Position numbers and translations under genes: made by a program. Of a stretch of 64,000 nt of DNA, positions 1 to 9,136 are shown one piece after another. The first letter of the stretch is position 1, and each line of letters begins with the position of its first letter. Location: the NCBI RefSeq assembly GCF_964031165.1, contig NZ_OZ035011.1, positions 739,928-803,927 of the forward strand, in the 5' to 3' direction. The notes below the pieces were generated by a model. It did not search any database and was not told the origin of the DNA. It saw nothing but the letters and a program-made list of their open reading frames with translations. This DNA is from Rickettsiella endosymbiont of Rhagonycha lignosa. Lineage in GTDB: Bacteria > Pseudomonadota > Gammaproteobacteria > Diplorickettsiales > Diplorickettsiaceae.

Positions 1-1
1 G

Positions 2-316
2 CACAGACATTTTCCACAATTTAAAACTTATTCTAAATTTCCTATGGTAAGACGGGATATTTCTTTTTGGGTGGATGAAAAATATCCCGCACAAACTATT
101 TTGCAGCATGTGAATCATAAAGCGGGTGAGTTGTTGTATCGATCCTTCTTGTTTGATGTCTATTTTTCAGAACAAGAATCGCAAAAACGTAGTTTAGCTT
201 TGGCTTTATGTTGGCAGCACCCGACACGTACCTTAGTTGATGCTGAAGTGGATGATTTAATGCAAAAAGTAATCGACAATCTTAAACAGAGTTTTGCTAT
301 TCATATACGGGATTAA
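2..316 (+). CDS. pheT: Phenylalanyl-tRNA synthetase beta subunit, C-terminal end (partial)
   Basis: Only the last 104 codons are in the window; the frame is open to the left edge. The visible part is the FDX-ACB (anticodon-binding) domain that closes PheT, recognisable from the sequence FPMVRRDISFWV near its start. PheT is the large subunit of the heterotetrameric synthetase that charges tRNA-Phe. Only 6 bp separate its stop from ihfA, the usual pheS-pheT-ihfA order of gammaproteobacteria, so the two are probably co-transcribed. An internal ATG at position 44 is not a start, because the homology continues upstream of it. Confidence 0.93.
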   Translation, partial: HRHFPQFKTYSKFPMVRRDISFWVDEKYPAQTILQHVNHKAGELLYRSFLFDVYFSEQESQKRSLALALCWQHPTRTLVDAEVDDLMQKVIDNLKQSFAIHIRD

Positions 317-322
317 AGTACT

Positions 323-622
323 ATGAGCCCAGTGTTAACCAAAGCTGATTTGATTAACAGCTTAAGACAACAAGAGCCCAGTCTCAGCCGACCTCTAGCA
401 ACAAAACTGGCGGATGCTTTTTTTGAAGAAATTGTATTAGCATTAGAAAAAGGGGAGCCCGTTAAAATCTCCGGTTTAGGTAGTTTTCGTCGGCGTAGAA
501 AAAAAGAACGACCGGGTCGAAATCCAAAAACAGGTGTGACAACCATTGTAACTTCGCGGAATGTGGTGCTATTTCAAGCCAGTCAGAAATTAAAATCACA
601 ATTAAAGAACCAAAAAAATTAA
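323..622 (+). CDS. ihfA: Integration host factor subunit alpha
   Basis: This is a 99-residue HU/IHF family DNA-bending protein. The beta-arm signature GRNPKTG is present, preceded by ISGLGSFRRRRKKERPGRNP-like basic sequence, and the C-terminal part ends in the alpha-subunit-like QKLKSQL. IHF-alpha pairs with IHF-beta and bends DNA at specific sites in transcription, recombination and replication. Length is normal for the family. It directly follows pheT, which is the conserved position for ihfA rather than for HU or ihfB, and this context settles the subunit. No strong Shine-Dalgarno is visible, consistent with translation coupled to pheT. Confidence 0.93.
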   Translation: MSPVLTKADLINSLRQQEPSLSRPLATKLADAFFEEIVLALEKGEPVKISGLGSFRRRRKKERPGRNPKTGVTTIVTSRNVVLFQASQKLKSQLKNQKN

Positions 623-684
623 TTTTTAATCTTTTGTCATTGCATTTATTGTAAGGTTTAATTGTTTTTGGATTTAATTGCTAG

Positions 685-713
685 TTGCGAGTTGACGATC
701 CTAACATTACAAT
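685..713 (+). promoter_or_regulatory. Probable sigma-70 promoter of tRNA-Pro
   Basis: TTGCGA (685-690) and TACAAT (708-713) are separated by exactly 17 bp and end 10 bp before the mature tRNA 5' end. The spacing and position fit a tRNA promoter. This is a pattern match only. Confidence 0.55.
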
Positions 714-723
714 GTGCGCTGTT

Positions 724-800
724 CGGGGCGTAGCGCAGCCTGGTAGCGCACCTGCATGGGGTGTAGGTGGTCGCTGGTTCAAATCCAGTCGTCCCGACCA
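724..800 (+). tRNA. tRNA-Pro (anticodon GGG)
   Basis: A full cloverleaf can be drawn over 77 nt. The acceptor stem pairs 724-730 with the seven bases before the discriminator A, with one G-U pair. The anticodon arm has a 5-bp stem and a 7-nt loop in which U33 precedes GGG. The T-arm contains GGTTCAAATCC, and the 3' CCA is encoded. It reads CCC and CCU codons. It lies downstream of ihfA, as in many relatives. Confidence 0.96.
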
Positions 801-892
801 AAGTTTAATACAATCGCTGTATATCTTTGCCTGCTTAGTGTAGGATAAATATTAGGAATATAGTTTATTTACCTAAAGTCAGGAGATAAGAT

Positions 893-1339
893 ATGGCAAT
901 TTATGAAAATATCTTAGTAGCGATAGATTTACACCCTACCTGTGATGACATTATCTTGAAGCGTGCACACGCCTTAACCAAAGGTGGGCATATCAGCTTA
1001 TCGGTCATTCATGCAGTGGAACATATTAATGCTTATGGTGTTGCTCAAGCTTACCCTGCTGTCATCGATTTAGAAGGTGAAATGCTAGCTGAAGCGCAAA
1101 AACAATTAGCAGAAGTATCGAAAAAATTTGATATCCCTGCAAAACATCAATTTGTTGAAGTCGGATCCCCTAAAGTGGTGATACTCGATAAAATGAAACA
1201 ATTAAAAACTGATTTAATTATCATTGGCAGCCATGGTCGACATGGTATTGGTGTGTTATTTGGTTCCACAGCCAGTGCAGTGATCCACCATCTATCCTGT
1301 GATGCTTTAGTGGTGAAGATCCCGGAATTAAAAGCCTAA
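893..1339 (+). CDS. Universal stress protein, UspA family
   Basis: This 148-residue single Usp domain protein begins YENILVAIDL, the usual first beta strand with its Asp. It ends with the nucleotide-binding loop GSHGRHGIGVLFGSTAS followed by a hydrophobic strand, so it belongs to the ATP-binding branch rather than the UspA branch that lacks the loop. A good Shine-Dalgarno (AGGAGATAAG) sits just before the ATG. Usp proteins are cytoplasmic and are induced in stasis and stress; the exact role is unknown. It stands alone, preceded by tRNA-Pro and followed by about 800 bp without a supported gene. Confidence 0.9.
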   Translation: MAIYENILVAIDLHPTCDDIILKRAHALTKGGHISLSVIHAVEHINAYGVAQAYPAVIDLEGEMLAEAQKQLAEVSKKFDIPAKHQFVEVGSPKVVILDKMKQLKTDLIIIGSHGRHGIGVLFGSTASAVIHHLSCDALVVKIPELKA

Positions 1340-2137
1340 TAATTTATCGTTAAGATTAGTTAAAACCATCCCTTAATTATTACAGTAGCCAACAAAATAA
1401 TTTGTTCGCTCGTTCTTAACGATCCGATCTTTTTGTTGTAAATTTCCTAATCTCATAACAGAAATCAAAGCGCTACGTGATTCAGTGGAATAATTATCTC
1501 TATTTAAAGAAATGGACCCTAATAAAGCTTACACTAAAGCCATACAGTGGGTTCCATTACTCTCACTTTCCGTTAATTTTGATAAAAAAATAGAAAAAAC
1601 ATAAAAAAATTTTTATCGGAAGCATGTATGTTATCCGGCATGGAATTAAAAAAATTCCAAAAAATTGTCGAGTAGATAGGCCCAGAGAATATTAAAATTT
1701 TTGCTGATGCACAGGCTGGTAAAGCGCGTTACAGCATTCCAAAACATTCTCTTATGACATGATGCCGAACAATCTGTTTCTTATAGACCATCGATCTAGG
1801 TAATACATTGAAGAAGTCAATAAATCAACAGTCATTTCTGGCTGTTGATTTAATATTTATTCGAATTGATTTATTTCTTTTTTTTGTTAAAAATTAAATT
1901 TCAGCATTATTCAACTGCGTATAAATTAAAAAATAGTAAACACGAATTAACTCAAAAAATTTTATCTAGAATATTTATTGCAAGTTACAGGCCTTAGTCA
2001 TTCTCAATTGAGATACTGCAAAATTTGTTTATCTTAAATTTTTGAGCTACAGTAAGGGGGTATTACTGTCAAATGAGCCAAAAATAAGACGTTTAGTGTG
2101 TTACGAGAGTTTCACTTGCTTAAATAAAGGAGTATTT
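1340..2137. other. About 800 bp without a supported gene; possible gene debris
   Basis: No intact gene is visible. The minus strand keeps a 51-codon open stretch ending at 1373, and the plus strand has short open pieces around 1625-1760. All are interrupted by stops and none could be assigned, so this may be decayed coding sequence. A hairpin with an 11-bp perfect stem (1821-1831 with 1842-1852) is present, followed by an AT-rich stretch. TTGAGA (2008) and TATCTT (2030), 16 bp apart, could be the promoter for the small membrane protein downstream. Confidence 0.4.
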
Positions 2138-2362
2138 ATGTTCAAAAGTCCGAGCGTTTTAGACTGGATTGCACTAGTTATCTTATTTATCGGTGGTTTG
2201 AACTGGGGTTTAGTCGGTTTATTCCATTTCGATTTAGTTACCGGCATCTTTGGAGATTACAGCCCGATAGCTAGAATTATTTATATTATCATTGGTTTAT
2301 GTGCAATTTATGTACTAGTCCGTGCGATTAGTTGTTGTAAAAATCACGTTTCAGTACCTTAA
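2138..2362 (+). CDS. Small DUF378-family membrane protein
   Basis: I start this 74-residue protein at the ATG at 2138 because an AAAGGAG Shine-Dalgarno lies 5 bp upstream; the frame stays open further upstream but has no good start there. Two hydrophobic segments are seen: residues about 6-27, containing IGGLNWGLVGLFHFDLV, and residues about 40-62. The GGLNWGLVG motif and the RIIY in the second half are typical of DUF378 (YuzA-like) inner-membrane proteins, whose function is unknown. It appears monocistronic and is followed by a strong terminator. Confidence 0.8.
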   Translation: MFKSPSVLDWIALVILFIGGLNWGLVGLFHFDLVTGIFGDYSPIARIIYIIIGLCAIYVLVRAISCCKNHVSVP

Positions 2363-2385
2363 GTCGGTATCTGCTCATCAAAAAA

Positions 2386-2419
2386 CCTCCCGTCTCGTAC
2401 GGGGGGAAACTATTTTTTT
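2386..2419 (+). terminator. Rho-independent terminator after the DUF378 gene
   Basis: An 8-bp GC-rich stem (2386-2393 with 2399-2406, one G-U pair) closes a 5-nt loop and is followed within a few bases by a run of seven T. Confidence 0.8.
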
Positions 2420-2467
2420 AAATTTAAACTTATAAAGTCCTACGTATCTCTGTTAATAAGCATTTCG

Positions 2468-2487
2468 AGTTTATCCCATAACCAATT
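2468..2487 (+). repeat. Solo copy of a MITE terminal repeat
   Basis: AGTTTATCCCATAACCAATT matches, base for base over about 20 nt, the left terminal inverted repeat of the element at 51058-51208. No partner inverted repeat was found nearby, so this is either a remnant or one end of a decayed copy. It lies between the DUF378 terminator and the broken EndoU toxin gene. Confidence 0.6.
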
Positions 2488-2561
2488 TATTTTATAAAGT
2501 AATTAATTATTGCTTAATCTATTTTGGTAGAATGTCATCAATGTAGTGAAAAAAGAAGTCT

Positions 2562-3413
2562 ATGTTGAATTCTAAACAAATAATTAACACACAAACTTTT
2601 TTTTGGTAGCCTCTAATGAGGCAAATCCGATTTTTGATAGACCCTTTCAGAAATTTACTCTTGATCCAAATGGAAAAGATAAAAAAGGATTGGAGCACAT
2701 TTGTTATGGAGATTCGAATGGAGGAGGCCATATGCATTTGAACCAAAAAAACTTAGAGAGTAAACGTAGGGCGCTTCATGAGGCACACTCTCCAAGAGCT
2801 ATAAGCGATTATGAGAAGTTAAAAAATAATTTAGATGAGAATCTTAAAAGACAGTGCAAAATATTAGATGAAAAATACAAATCAGAAGGCAGTGGCGGTA
2901 TACAATTAGCTTCTCTTGCACTAGAGAAAGAAAAGATAGAAACTAAATGTAAATTAGCTGCTAAAGAAGGCCAACACAAATTTAACAAAAGAGTCGAAAC
3001 TGCTGTAGAAAACGAAATTAAACAACTACAGAAAAGAAGGGATGAAATTATTAAAAACGAAAAAACCACGCATAATTTTTTTCCCTCAGAATGGGGACCA
3101 TCAGAAATAGGATATAGTTAAGGATGTCGTTAATGATAATAATTCAATAATATCAAAGCTTCTAACTCCAGAGATAAGGCAAGAAGACCAAGGAGCTAGA
3201 AGTTCGTCAAGGGGCTGTGATAAGCGTGTGCATGGACCGACATGGGAAGTAAAAGGTGAATATAAAGGTAAACATAAAGGCGATTATAATGAAATATCAA
3301 TTATAGTTATAATAGCTAAGGATTCTAAAAGTCAAAAGCTAAAGTTAATATCTGCTTATCCTGTAAATAAGATTGAAAAACAGCAACATTTATCGCTAAC
3401 TCTTTCAAAATGA
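2562..3413 (+). pseudogene. EndoU-type polymorphic toxin nuclease gene, frameshifted
   Basis: Three reading frames together spell one protein. The first is an ATG at 2562 (MLNSKQIINTQTF). The second starts after a T8 run at 2597-2604 and reads LEHICYGDSNGGGHMH, about 116 helical or coiled residues, then FPSEWGPSEI. After an apparent one-base insertion near 3110, the third frame reads DIVKDVVNDNNS, HGPTWEVKGEYKG and KLKLISAYPVN to the stop at 3413. The HI-x-x-GD-x-x-GGGH, FP-x-x-W, VKG and AYP order is that of the bacterial EndoU RNase domain of polymorphic toxins. The charged insert between GGGH and FPSEW is unusual. No delivery domain or signal peptide is seen. The gene is either dead or depends on slippage at the T run plus a second correction. 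Alternatively, the middle frame may be translated on its own from the ATG at 2732, which has a GGAGG upstream. Confidence 0.6.
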
Positions 3414-3465
3414 TTAGTGATGTTTTACTGTCTTTCTTAAACGCAAGGGATTGTTATTTATTGAA

Positions 3466-4662
3466 TTATTCAATTAAATTTGTACTTAATTCCACTTTTT
3501 CAATTTTTTCAAAGCGTGAGGTAATTTTATCGGCCGAGGTTTTAGCGTCTTGAATATCGGTATAGGCGAGCTGTATGTGACGGGATAGATCGTCCATGCG
3601 TTTTTTGAAACGTGAAAAATCTTTGGCTAAGACACTCAAATGTTGTTGTATCAAATGGATTTGCTCGCGGGTCGCGGCATCTTTTAAAATAGCGCTTGTG
3701 GTGGTGAGAACGGCCATCATCGTTGTCGGTGAGACCAACCAGACGCGTTGACGCTGTGCTTCTTCGACCAAATCATAATAATGGGCGTGAATTTCGGCAA
3801 AAATCGCTTCAGCAGGAATAAATAATAAAGCACCTTCTGAAGTTTCGCCGGGAATAATATATTTACTGGCGACCGCTTGTATATGATGGCGGATATCCTG
3901 GCGAAATTGCGCTGCTGCTGCGCGCTGTTCACTTTTTGGTAGATCGATCTCGGTTAATTTTCTAAAACCTTCTAAGGGAAATTTAGCATCGATGGCGATG
4001 CTACCAGTGGGTGGGGGTAGCAGTAACAGACAATCGACACGCTTTCCATTACTTAAGGTATGTTGCAAACTGTAATTTTTTGCCGGTAAGACATTTTCGA
4101 TTAAAGCATGCAGTTGTACTTCGCCAAAAACACCGCGTGAGCGTTTGTCGGCAAGAATTTGTTGTAAATTAACCACATTCGTGGAAAGTTCAGTGATGCG
4201 TTTTTGCGCTTCATCGATCAACGCCAATCGTTTTACCACATCAGCAAATGTAGCGGTGGTTTGTGCAAAGCCATCAAATAAACGTTTTTCGACTTGACCA
4301 CTAATCGCCAGTAATTTTTCTTGAGTGTTTTCAGTTAATTTATCCATACGTTGACTGATGTGTTGCAAACCTTGCTGCAAGCTATCTTGTAACAGCTTTA
4401 AACTACAGAGTTGGTGTTGATCAAATTGTTGGCGATACGTATTAAGTTCGAGTAACAGTTGCTCTTTACTGGCAGCTGTATGGCGTTGATCAATAACCCG
4501 CGCATCGTGCAGTTGATTGAGTAAACGATTGATATCTGTCCAACGACTTTCCATTTGGATTAATTTGTCGTGTTGACGTTCTAATTTATAAAAATGCAAT
4601 AATGTAAAAGCGATTAAGCTGGCAAGCAGCCCTAAAGTGATATATATAAAATACAGGGGCAT
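3466..4662 (-). CDS. rmuC: DNA recombination protein RmuC
   Basis: The 398-residue protein has an N-terminal membrane anchor (residues about 3-24), a long coiled-coil region, and then the nuclease-like RmuC core with VFGEVQLHALIENVLP, IAIDAKFPLEGF and FIPAEAIFAEI. RmuC limits inversions at short inverted repeats in E. coli. The core Asp/Lys of the IDAKFP motif is conserved. It is transcribed divergently from slt, and only 25 bp lie between the two start codons, so their promoters must overlap or lie inside the neighbouring gene. Length is slightly below the E. coli protein but complete. Confidence 0.92.
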   Translation of the reverse strand: MPLYFIYITLGLLASLIAFTLLHFYKLERQHDKLIQMESRWTDINRLLNQLHDARVIDQRHTAASKEQLLLELNTYRQQFDQHQLCSLKLLQDSLQQGLQHISQRMDKLTENTQEKLLAISGQVEKRLFDGFAQTTATFADVVKRLALIDEAQKRITELSTNVVNLQQILADKRSRGVFGEVQLHALIENVLPAKNYSLQHTLSNGKRVDCLLLLPPPTGSIAIDAKFPLEGFRKLTEIDLPKSEQRAAAAQFRQDIRHHIQAVASKYIIPGETSEGALLFIPAEAIFAEIHAHYYDLVEEAQRQRVWLVSPTTMMAVLTTTSAILKDAATREQIHLIQQHLSVLAKDFSRFKKRMDDLSRHIQLAYTDIQDAKTSADKITSRFEKIEKVELSTNLIE

Positions 4663-4687
4663 AAATTTTTCCTACTCTTAGAATGCT

Positions 4688-6538
4688 ATGGGGACTATAA
4701 AAAGCAGCATATTGATCATAAGTTTTCTCTTGATATGGCCATGCTTAGCCCACGCTGAGAATAGAGATCAACAACGAAAACTATTTTGGCAGGCGCGGCA
4801 GCTGTTAATGACTAAACATTATGCACAGTTTTCTGCTTTAAAAGTTAAACTAAAAGATTATCCTTTATATTCTTATTTAATTTTTATCAAATTAAAACAA
4901 CAAGGGTCTTATGCCAATAGCGGCGAAATCGATGAGTTTTTGCAAACCTATAACGATACACCTTTGGCCGTTAGGCTACGTGCTGATTGGTTAGCTTATT
5001 TGGCCAAAAAACAGGATTGGAATCATTTCATTCATTACTATCAACCTATTTATGGTACACCATTACAGTGTTATTACCTGCAATCTTTATTAGCCACGCA
5101 ACAAAAATCTTTAGCGTTTAAAAAAATAGCCGCACTTTGGTTAGAAGTTAATTCACCGACGAGTGTTTGTCGTAAAGTTTTTGGTCGTTGGGAGCAATCC
5201 GGCGGATTGAATTCTGCTTTAATTTGGAAAAAATTAGATCAAGCGATGAACAAAAATAATGTCAACGTTGTCCAACACGTCGCACAATTTTTACCGTCTG
5301 CACAACGCCAACACGTTAAACATTGGTATCGAGTGCAACGCTATCCCGGGTTAATTAAATACAGCAATCAATTTGATCCCGATGATACTATCGATCGAAA
5401 AATTTTATTGTTTGGTATGAAACGTTTGGCGAATAAAGATCCTATTACATTAGCAGAAGACTGGTCGCAATTAAGTAAAGCCTATGATTTAACTGAAGCA
5501 GAAACCCAGCAAATATTGGCCGTTCTCGCCGTCGGTTTAGCCAGACGTGGTCACAGTACAGCGGGCGCTTGGTTAAAAAAAATTAAACCGGCTTATGCTG
5601 ATGCGACCTTACGTGAATGGCGCGTGCGGAATAGTTTGTTAAATGGTCAATGGAACAAGGTGCTTTATTGGTTGGATCATTTGTCACATAAAGAACAACA
5701 ACAACCGTGTTGGCGTTATTGGCGGGCGCGGGCCTTAGCTGAGACCAAGCAAATTGCAGCGGCAAATAGCATCTATACAAGTCTCGCTAAAGAAGTTGAT
5801 TATTACGGTGTGCTAGCCAGTCAACGTTTGAAGTTAAATTATCATCCGTCTACACGTACTATTTTGGGTGATCGTGCAGCACTCGGGAATAATCTTGCTA
5901 TACAACGAGCTAAAGAATTGCTGGCTTTAGGTTTTGTTGGTGAAGCGCGTCAGGAATGGTTATGGGCACTGGATAGTTTGAGTTTGACTGAACGGCAAGC
6001 GGCGGCGCAATTGGCTAAACAATGGGGTTGGTATGACTTAGCTATTGTGGGTGCGAGCAAAGCGAATATTCACAATGATATCAAATTACGCTTCCCCTTT
6101 GCTTATCGGCGTTCAGTACTGGCTGCTGCGCGTAAAGCCCATTTAAACTCGGCGTGGGTTTGGGCGATCATGCGCCAAGAGAGTGCTTTTATGTGGAATG
6201 CTAAATCCAGTGCGGGCGCGTTAGGTTTAATGCAAATTATGCCGCGTACCGGTAAACAGTTAGCGCATGGGCTAGCGTTACGTCGCGTGGATTTGCTGGA
6301 TCCAGAACAGAATATTCGTTTAGGTAGCGTTTATTTAAGACAGTTATTAAAATTATTCGATGGCAATGCGACCTTGGCCACCGCTTCTTATAATGTTGGC
6401 CCTAATCGGGTGAAGCATTTTCAAGGATTGTATCAACGTCTACCAAAAGATGTTTGGGTAGAGATTTTACCCTGGAAGGAAACCCGCGATTATGTTAAAA
6501 GTGTCAGCTTAGCGCGCAGTATTTATAATCAAATCTAA
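4688..6538 (+). CDS. slt: Soluble lytic murein transglycosylase
   Basis: This 616-residue periplasmic enzyme begins with a signal peptide ending AHA before ENRD. A long alpha-helical superhelix typical of Slt70 follows, and the C-terminal goose-lysozyme-like domain carries MRQESAF (catalytic Glu), SSAGALGLMQIMP and the closing ASYNVGPNRV motif. It cleaves the MurNAc-GlcNAc bond of peptidoglycan with formation of a 1,6-anhydro ring. Length and domain order match Slt70. The start is the first ATG that gives a complete signal peptide; no strong ribosome site is visible in the very short rmuC-slt gap. Confidence 0.93.
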   Translation: MGTIKSSILIISFLLIWPCLAHAENRDQQRKLFWQARQLLMTKHYAQFSALKVKLKDYPLYSYLIFIKLKQQGSYANSGEIDEFLQTYNDTPLAVRLRADWLAYLAKKQDWNHFIHYYQPIYGTPLQCYYLQSLLATQQKSLAFKKIAALWLEVNSPTSVCRKVFGRWEQSGGLNSALIWKKLDQAMNKNNVNVVQHVAQFLPSAQRQHVKHWYRVQRYPGLIKYSNQFDPDDTIDRKILLFGMKRLANKDPITLAEDWSQLSKAYDLTEAETQQILAVLAVGLARRGHSTAGAWLKKIKPAYADATLREWRVRNSLLNGQWNKVLYWLDHLSHKEQQQPCWRYWRARALAETKQIAAANSIYTSLAKEVDYYGVLASQRLKLNYHPSTRTILGDRAALGNNLAIQRAKELLALGFVGEARQEWLWALDSLSLTERQAAAQLAKQWGWYDLAIVGASKANIHNDIKLRFPFAYRRSVLAAARKAHLNSAWVWAIMRQESAFMWNAKSSAGALGLMQIMPRTGKQLAHGLALRRVDLLDPEQNIRLGSVYLRQLLKLFDGNATLATASYNVGPNRVKHFQGLYQRLPKDVWVEILPWKETRDYVKSVSLARSIYNQI

Positions 6539-6586
6539 TTACTCTTCATACTAGAATTTTTGACTAGGTTGTCATTCACTGCAACA

Positions 6587-8644
6587 TTATTTTGTGATGC
6601 TAAAATTATGCGGTGAGAGTGCAAAAAATAAATTTTCATTACAACTGACGCGCAAACGGGCATAATCGGTTGGTTTAACTAGCTTTGGGACTACAATGGC
6701 AAAACTTCCTTGATTGGGAGCTTTGCTGGCCAAACTTTTGGGTAGAAAAGTATATCCACCATCGGTAGATAGATCGATACGTACTGTTTTACAAGCAATC
6801 GGTTCGTGATTCGTTCCGGCAACATTCCAATTCACCCATTTCTTTTCGCCACTTTTCCAGGCGGTGTCCACAGGTCCTACTGAGAATATAAATCCGGTAT
6901 TTAAGACATTGATCAGCATATCTGCATGGGCAGTGGTGGCTTGTTCTTGAAGATTATCGCGTACCGTCAAACGAAAATGTAGTTTTCGCGTCGTGCTTGG
7001 ATAAACTTCACCCAAGCCTAATGCTTCTTTGCCGAGTACCGCATTTAAACGCGGAAAGATACGTTCGCCGCTGCTGTTGGGCAGATACGACCGGAAGATC
7101 GGACCTTGCCCGTCATCTTTTAGTGGAGTTTTTATGGGTTGTGTGGGGCCGAGATCCATTTGCTCCCAAGTATAACTAAGTTTTGCCTGACGATGCGGCG
7201 AATGCGCATAGCCATGTAATACAAAAGGTGTATTAGCCGGAATGGTTATTATGCGTTTACCGAAGGGTGCACTAGAGCGTGGATCGATTACCGGCGGCCA
7301 ACTTGGATTGGATAGTTTTTTGGCACACCCACTTGCCGGGCCTACCAGAAAGGCTTTTATTTGATCAATCGACGCGGCATGGAAATATGGATCTTGGTGG
7401 TTTTGGAGATTTTCCAAACTGTCCTGATGAATAGGAGTCGTATATTCGTCATAACATTCGCCTGCATAGGACATAAGCGTGGAGCCACTGCCGGGTTCGA
7501 ATGCGGTGTGCTCTGTACCGGGATCAGGGTTGCAACCATTAAACGTGTGTGTGGCACTGAATTGGTGACCTATCTCATGCGCAACTATTAAATCAAACCT
7601 GAGTTCACTTAAATCTTTTTCGGGAGGATTGGGTGTACCGTCATCCGCTGGTGTGGCTGAGCCACTCGAACCATCTGCCTTGTTGGCTGCTTGGCATACG
7701 GTTCCATTGGTTGTTCCACCACCAATCGCTCTGGAAAAGAGATGACCTAGATCATAATTTTTAATACCGATGATTGAGTTTAAGACAGTGATGTGTTTTT
7801 CTCGCGCTTGATCGGGATCTAAATTTAAATAGGGATCGGTGGTGGGATTGGCAAAAATAATTTTATCGTTGTCTTTGACGAGAATTAAATGGATGCCTAA
7901 ATCAGTTTCGTAAATTTCATTAATACGATTAATGGTACGTACGGCATTAGCGAGTCCGCCTTCAACAGTGCCGCCATATTTTTTGACGTAATCACTATCC
8001 ATGGCAATCGCAATTCGATATTCACGATGGATATTATCGTTAGTCAGCCGCGGTTTAGATTTAGTTGGCTGCTGAGTCGTGTTTGGGTTAACGGTTAATT
8101 TTTCGCGTAGGGGTACACTGCGTGTGCGTAGCGCTTCGAGTCGAAAACTTTGATAGGCTTGCTTATTGTTAAACTTATTTCCAACCGGTTGTATTAGCCA
8201 ATTACCGGATGTATCAAACACCATCGCCTGCAAGCCGCCTTGTTGCGAAATATCTAAGCGTAAACGCCGTCCTTCTTTGTCAAATCCTTTTAAGCTGAGA
8301 AGATTAGGATATCGTTTGGCAAGTTCCGGTGGCATGCTATGGGCATTGGATACGGTAAATAATGAGAAATCGCCTTCAGGTAAGGGCAATAATAGCTCTG
8401 CTGTATTTCTTCTGCTCAGATCGTGACGTAAAGCGTTTAAAGACGCATCATTTAGACTAATAATGCGATAATAGCTTGGTTGTAGTTTTTCTGTTGTTAA
8501 GCTTAATGGTGTTTCACTATTCGTATCTTGCCAAACATTTCGCACGCTAGCATGACTTGGGATGGTTAGCGTGACGAGCAACAGTGTGAAAAGGCTTATG
8601 GAGAATTTTTTTAGCTTAGCTAGGAAACACTTTGTATATCGCAT
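6587..8644 (-). CDS. Secreted zinc metalloprotease, reprolysin-like (metzincin)
   Basis: The 685-residue protein starts with a signal peptide (hydrophobic residues about 12-30, SHA before SVRN). After a propeptide-like region comes a metzincin catalytic domain with the zinc site HEIGHQFSATH and, about 30 residues later, a Met-turn in SLMSYAGEC. The usual third-position Gly of the extended metzincin motif is replaced (HQFSATH). The C-terminal third is beta-rich and resembles the adhesion or carbohydrate-binding tails of reprolysin-like bacterial proteases. It is probably exported and acts on host or envelope proteins; the substrate is unknown. It is monocistronic, and a 13-bp hairpin lies just upstream. 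Confidence 0.82.
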   Translation of the reverse strand: MRYTKCFLAKLKKFSISLFTLLLVTLTIPSHASVRNVWQDTNSETPLSLTTEKLQPSYYRIISLNDASLNALRHDLSRRNTAELLLPLPEGDFSLFTVSNAHSMPPELAKRYPNLLSLKGFDKEGRRLRLDISQQGGLQAMVFDTSGNWLIQPVGNKFNNKQAYQSFRLEALRTRSVPLREKLTVNPNTTQQPTKSKPRLTNDNIHREYRIAIAMDSDYVKKYGGTVEGGLANAVRTINRINEIYETDLGIHLILVKDNDKIIFANPTTDPYLNLDPDQAREKHITVLNSIIGIKNYDLGHLFSRAIGGGTTNGTVCQAANKADGSSGSATPADDGTPNPPEKDLSELRFDLIVAHEIGHQFSATHTFNGCNPDPGTEHTAFEPGSGSTLMSYAGECYDEYTTPIHQDSLENLQNHQDPYFHAASIDQIKAFLVGPASGCAKKLSNPSWPPVIDPRSSAPFGKRIITIPANTPFVLHGYAHSPHRQAKLSYTWEQMDLGPTQPIKTPLKDDGQGPIFRSYLPNSSGERIFPRLNAVLGKEALGLGEVYPSTTRKLHFRLTVRDNLQEQATTAHADMLINVLNTGFIFSVGPVDTAWKSGEKKWVNWNVAGTNHEPIACKTVRIDLSTDGGYTFLPKSLASKAPNQGSFAIVVPKLVKPTDYARLRVSCNENLFFALSPHNFSITK

Positions 8645-8658
8645 AAGACTGATCTGAA

Positions 8659-8697
8659 TATAAGGAAAACAAGGATTTTAACCCTGTTTTCCTTATA
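8659..8697. terminator. 13-bp perfect hairpin between BON gene and protease gene
   Basis: TATAAGGAAAACA (8659-8671) pairs perfectly with 8685-8697 around a 13-nt loop. It lies 3' of the BON-domain gene on the minus strand, so a terminator role is likely. The following bases are T-rich but do not form a clean T run, so a site in the leader of the protease gene is possible too. Confidence 0.5.
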
Positions 8698-8730
8698 ATA
8701 ATAGCTTTTTATTCTATTTACAGTCCGTCT

Positions 8731-9060
8731 TTAACGATGCATTTTTTTAACAACGATATTGTTGGTTACACCGGTGACGCCTTCAACTTGTTTAGCGAGC
8801 ATGCCGGCTTTTTGTTTTTGCGCCCAACTATTTGCAAAACCGCCGAGTTTGACTTGGCCTTTATAGCTCATGACTGAAATAGCGAGACCTTTTACATCTG
8901 GGTCGGCTAATAATTTAGATTTTACTTTTAAGGTAATGACGCTACTGTCAACATATTGACCAGTAGTTTCTTGTTGCATGGCGCGATGGCTGCTCATGGC
9001 TATCGTGGCTACCATCGGTAATGCGATTAAGCCTAAGATAACAAATAACTTTGCTTTCAT
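8731..9060 (-). CDS. Periplasmic BON-domain protein (OsmY-like)
   Basis: I place the start at the ATG at 9060, which gives a clean signal peptide (MKAKLFVILGLIALPMVATI) and has AGGAG about 10 bp upstream; the upstream in-frame start would add 13 non-signal residues. The 109-residue precursor has one BON domain (about residues 40-107) with ITLKVKSKLLADPDVKGLAI, GQVKLGGFANS and VTGVTNNIVVKK. BON proteins are envelope-associated and often osmotic- or stress-induced. E. coli OsmY has two BON domains; this one has only one. Confidence 0.85.
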   Translation of the reverse strand: MKAKLFVILGLIALPMVATIAMSSHRAMQQETTGQYVDSSVITLKVKSKLLADPDVKGLAISVMSYKGQVKLGGFANSWAQKQKAGMLAKQVEGVTGVTNNIVVKKMHR

Positions 9061-9136
9061 AGTATGAGTACTCCTACTTGAAAATAGAACCTCGATCATT
9101 TTGTGTATAAAATTTTATTCTATGAAGGGTTAGATT

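Noticed and set aside
1371..1530. 51-codon minus-strand frame
   Set aside because: It has no start codon with a ribosome site and is closed on both sides by stops; I could not link it to any family, so it is kept only as possible debris.
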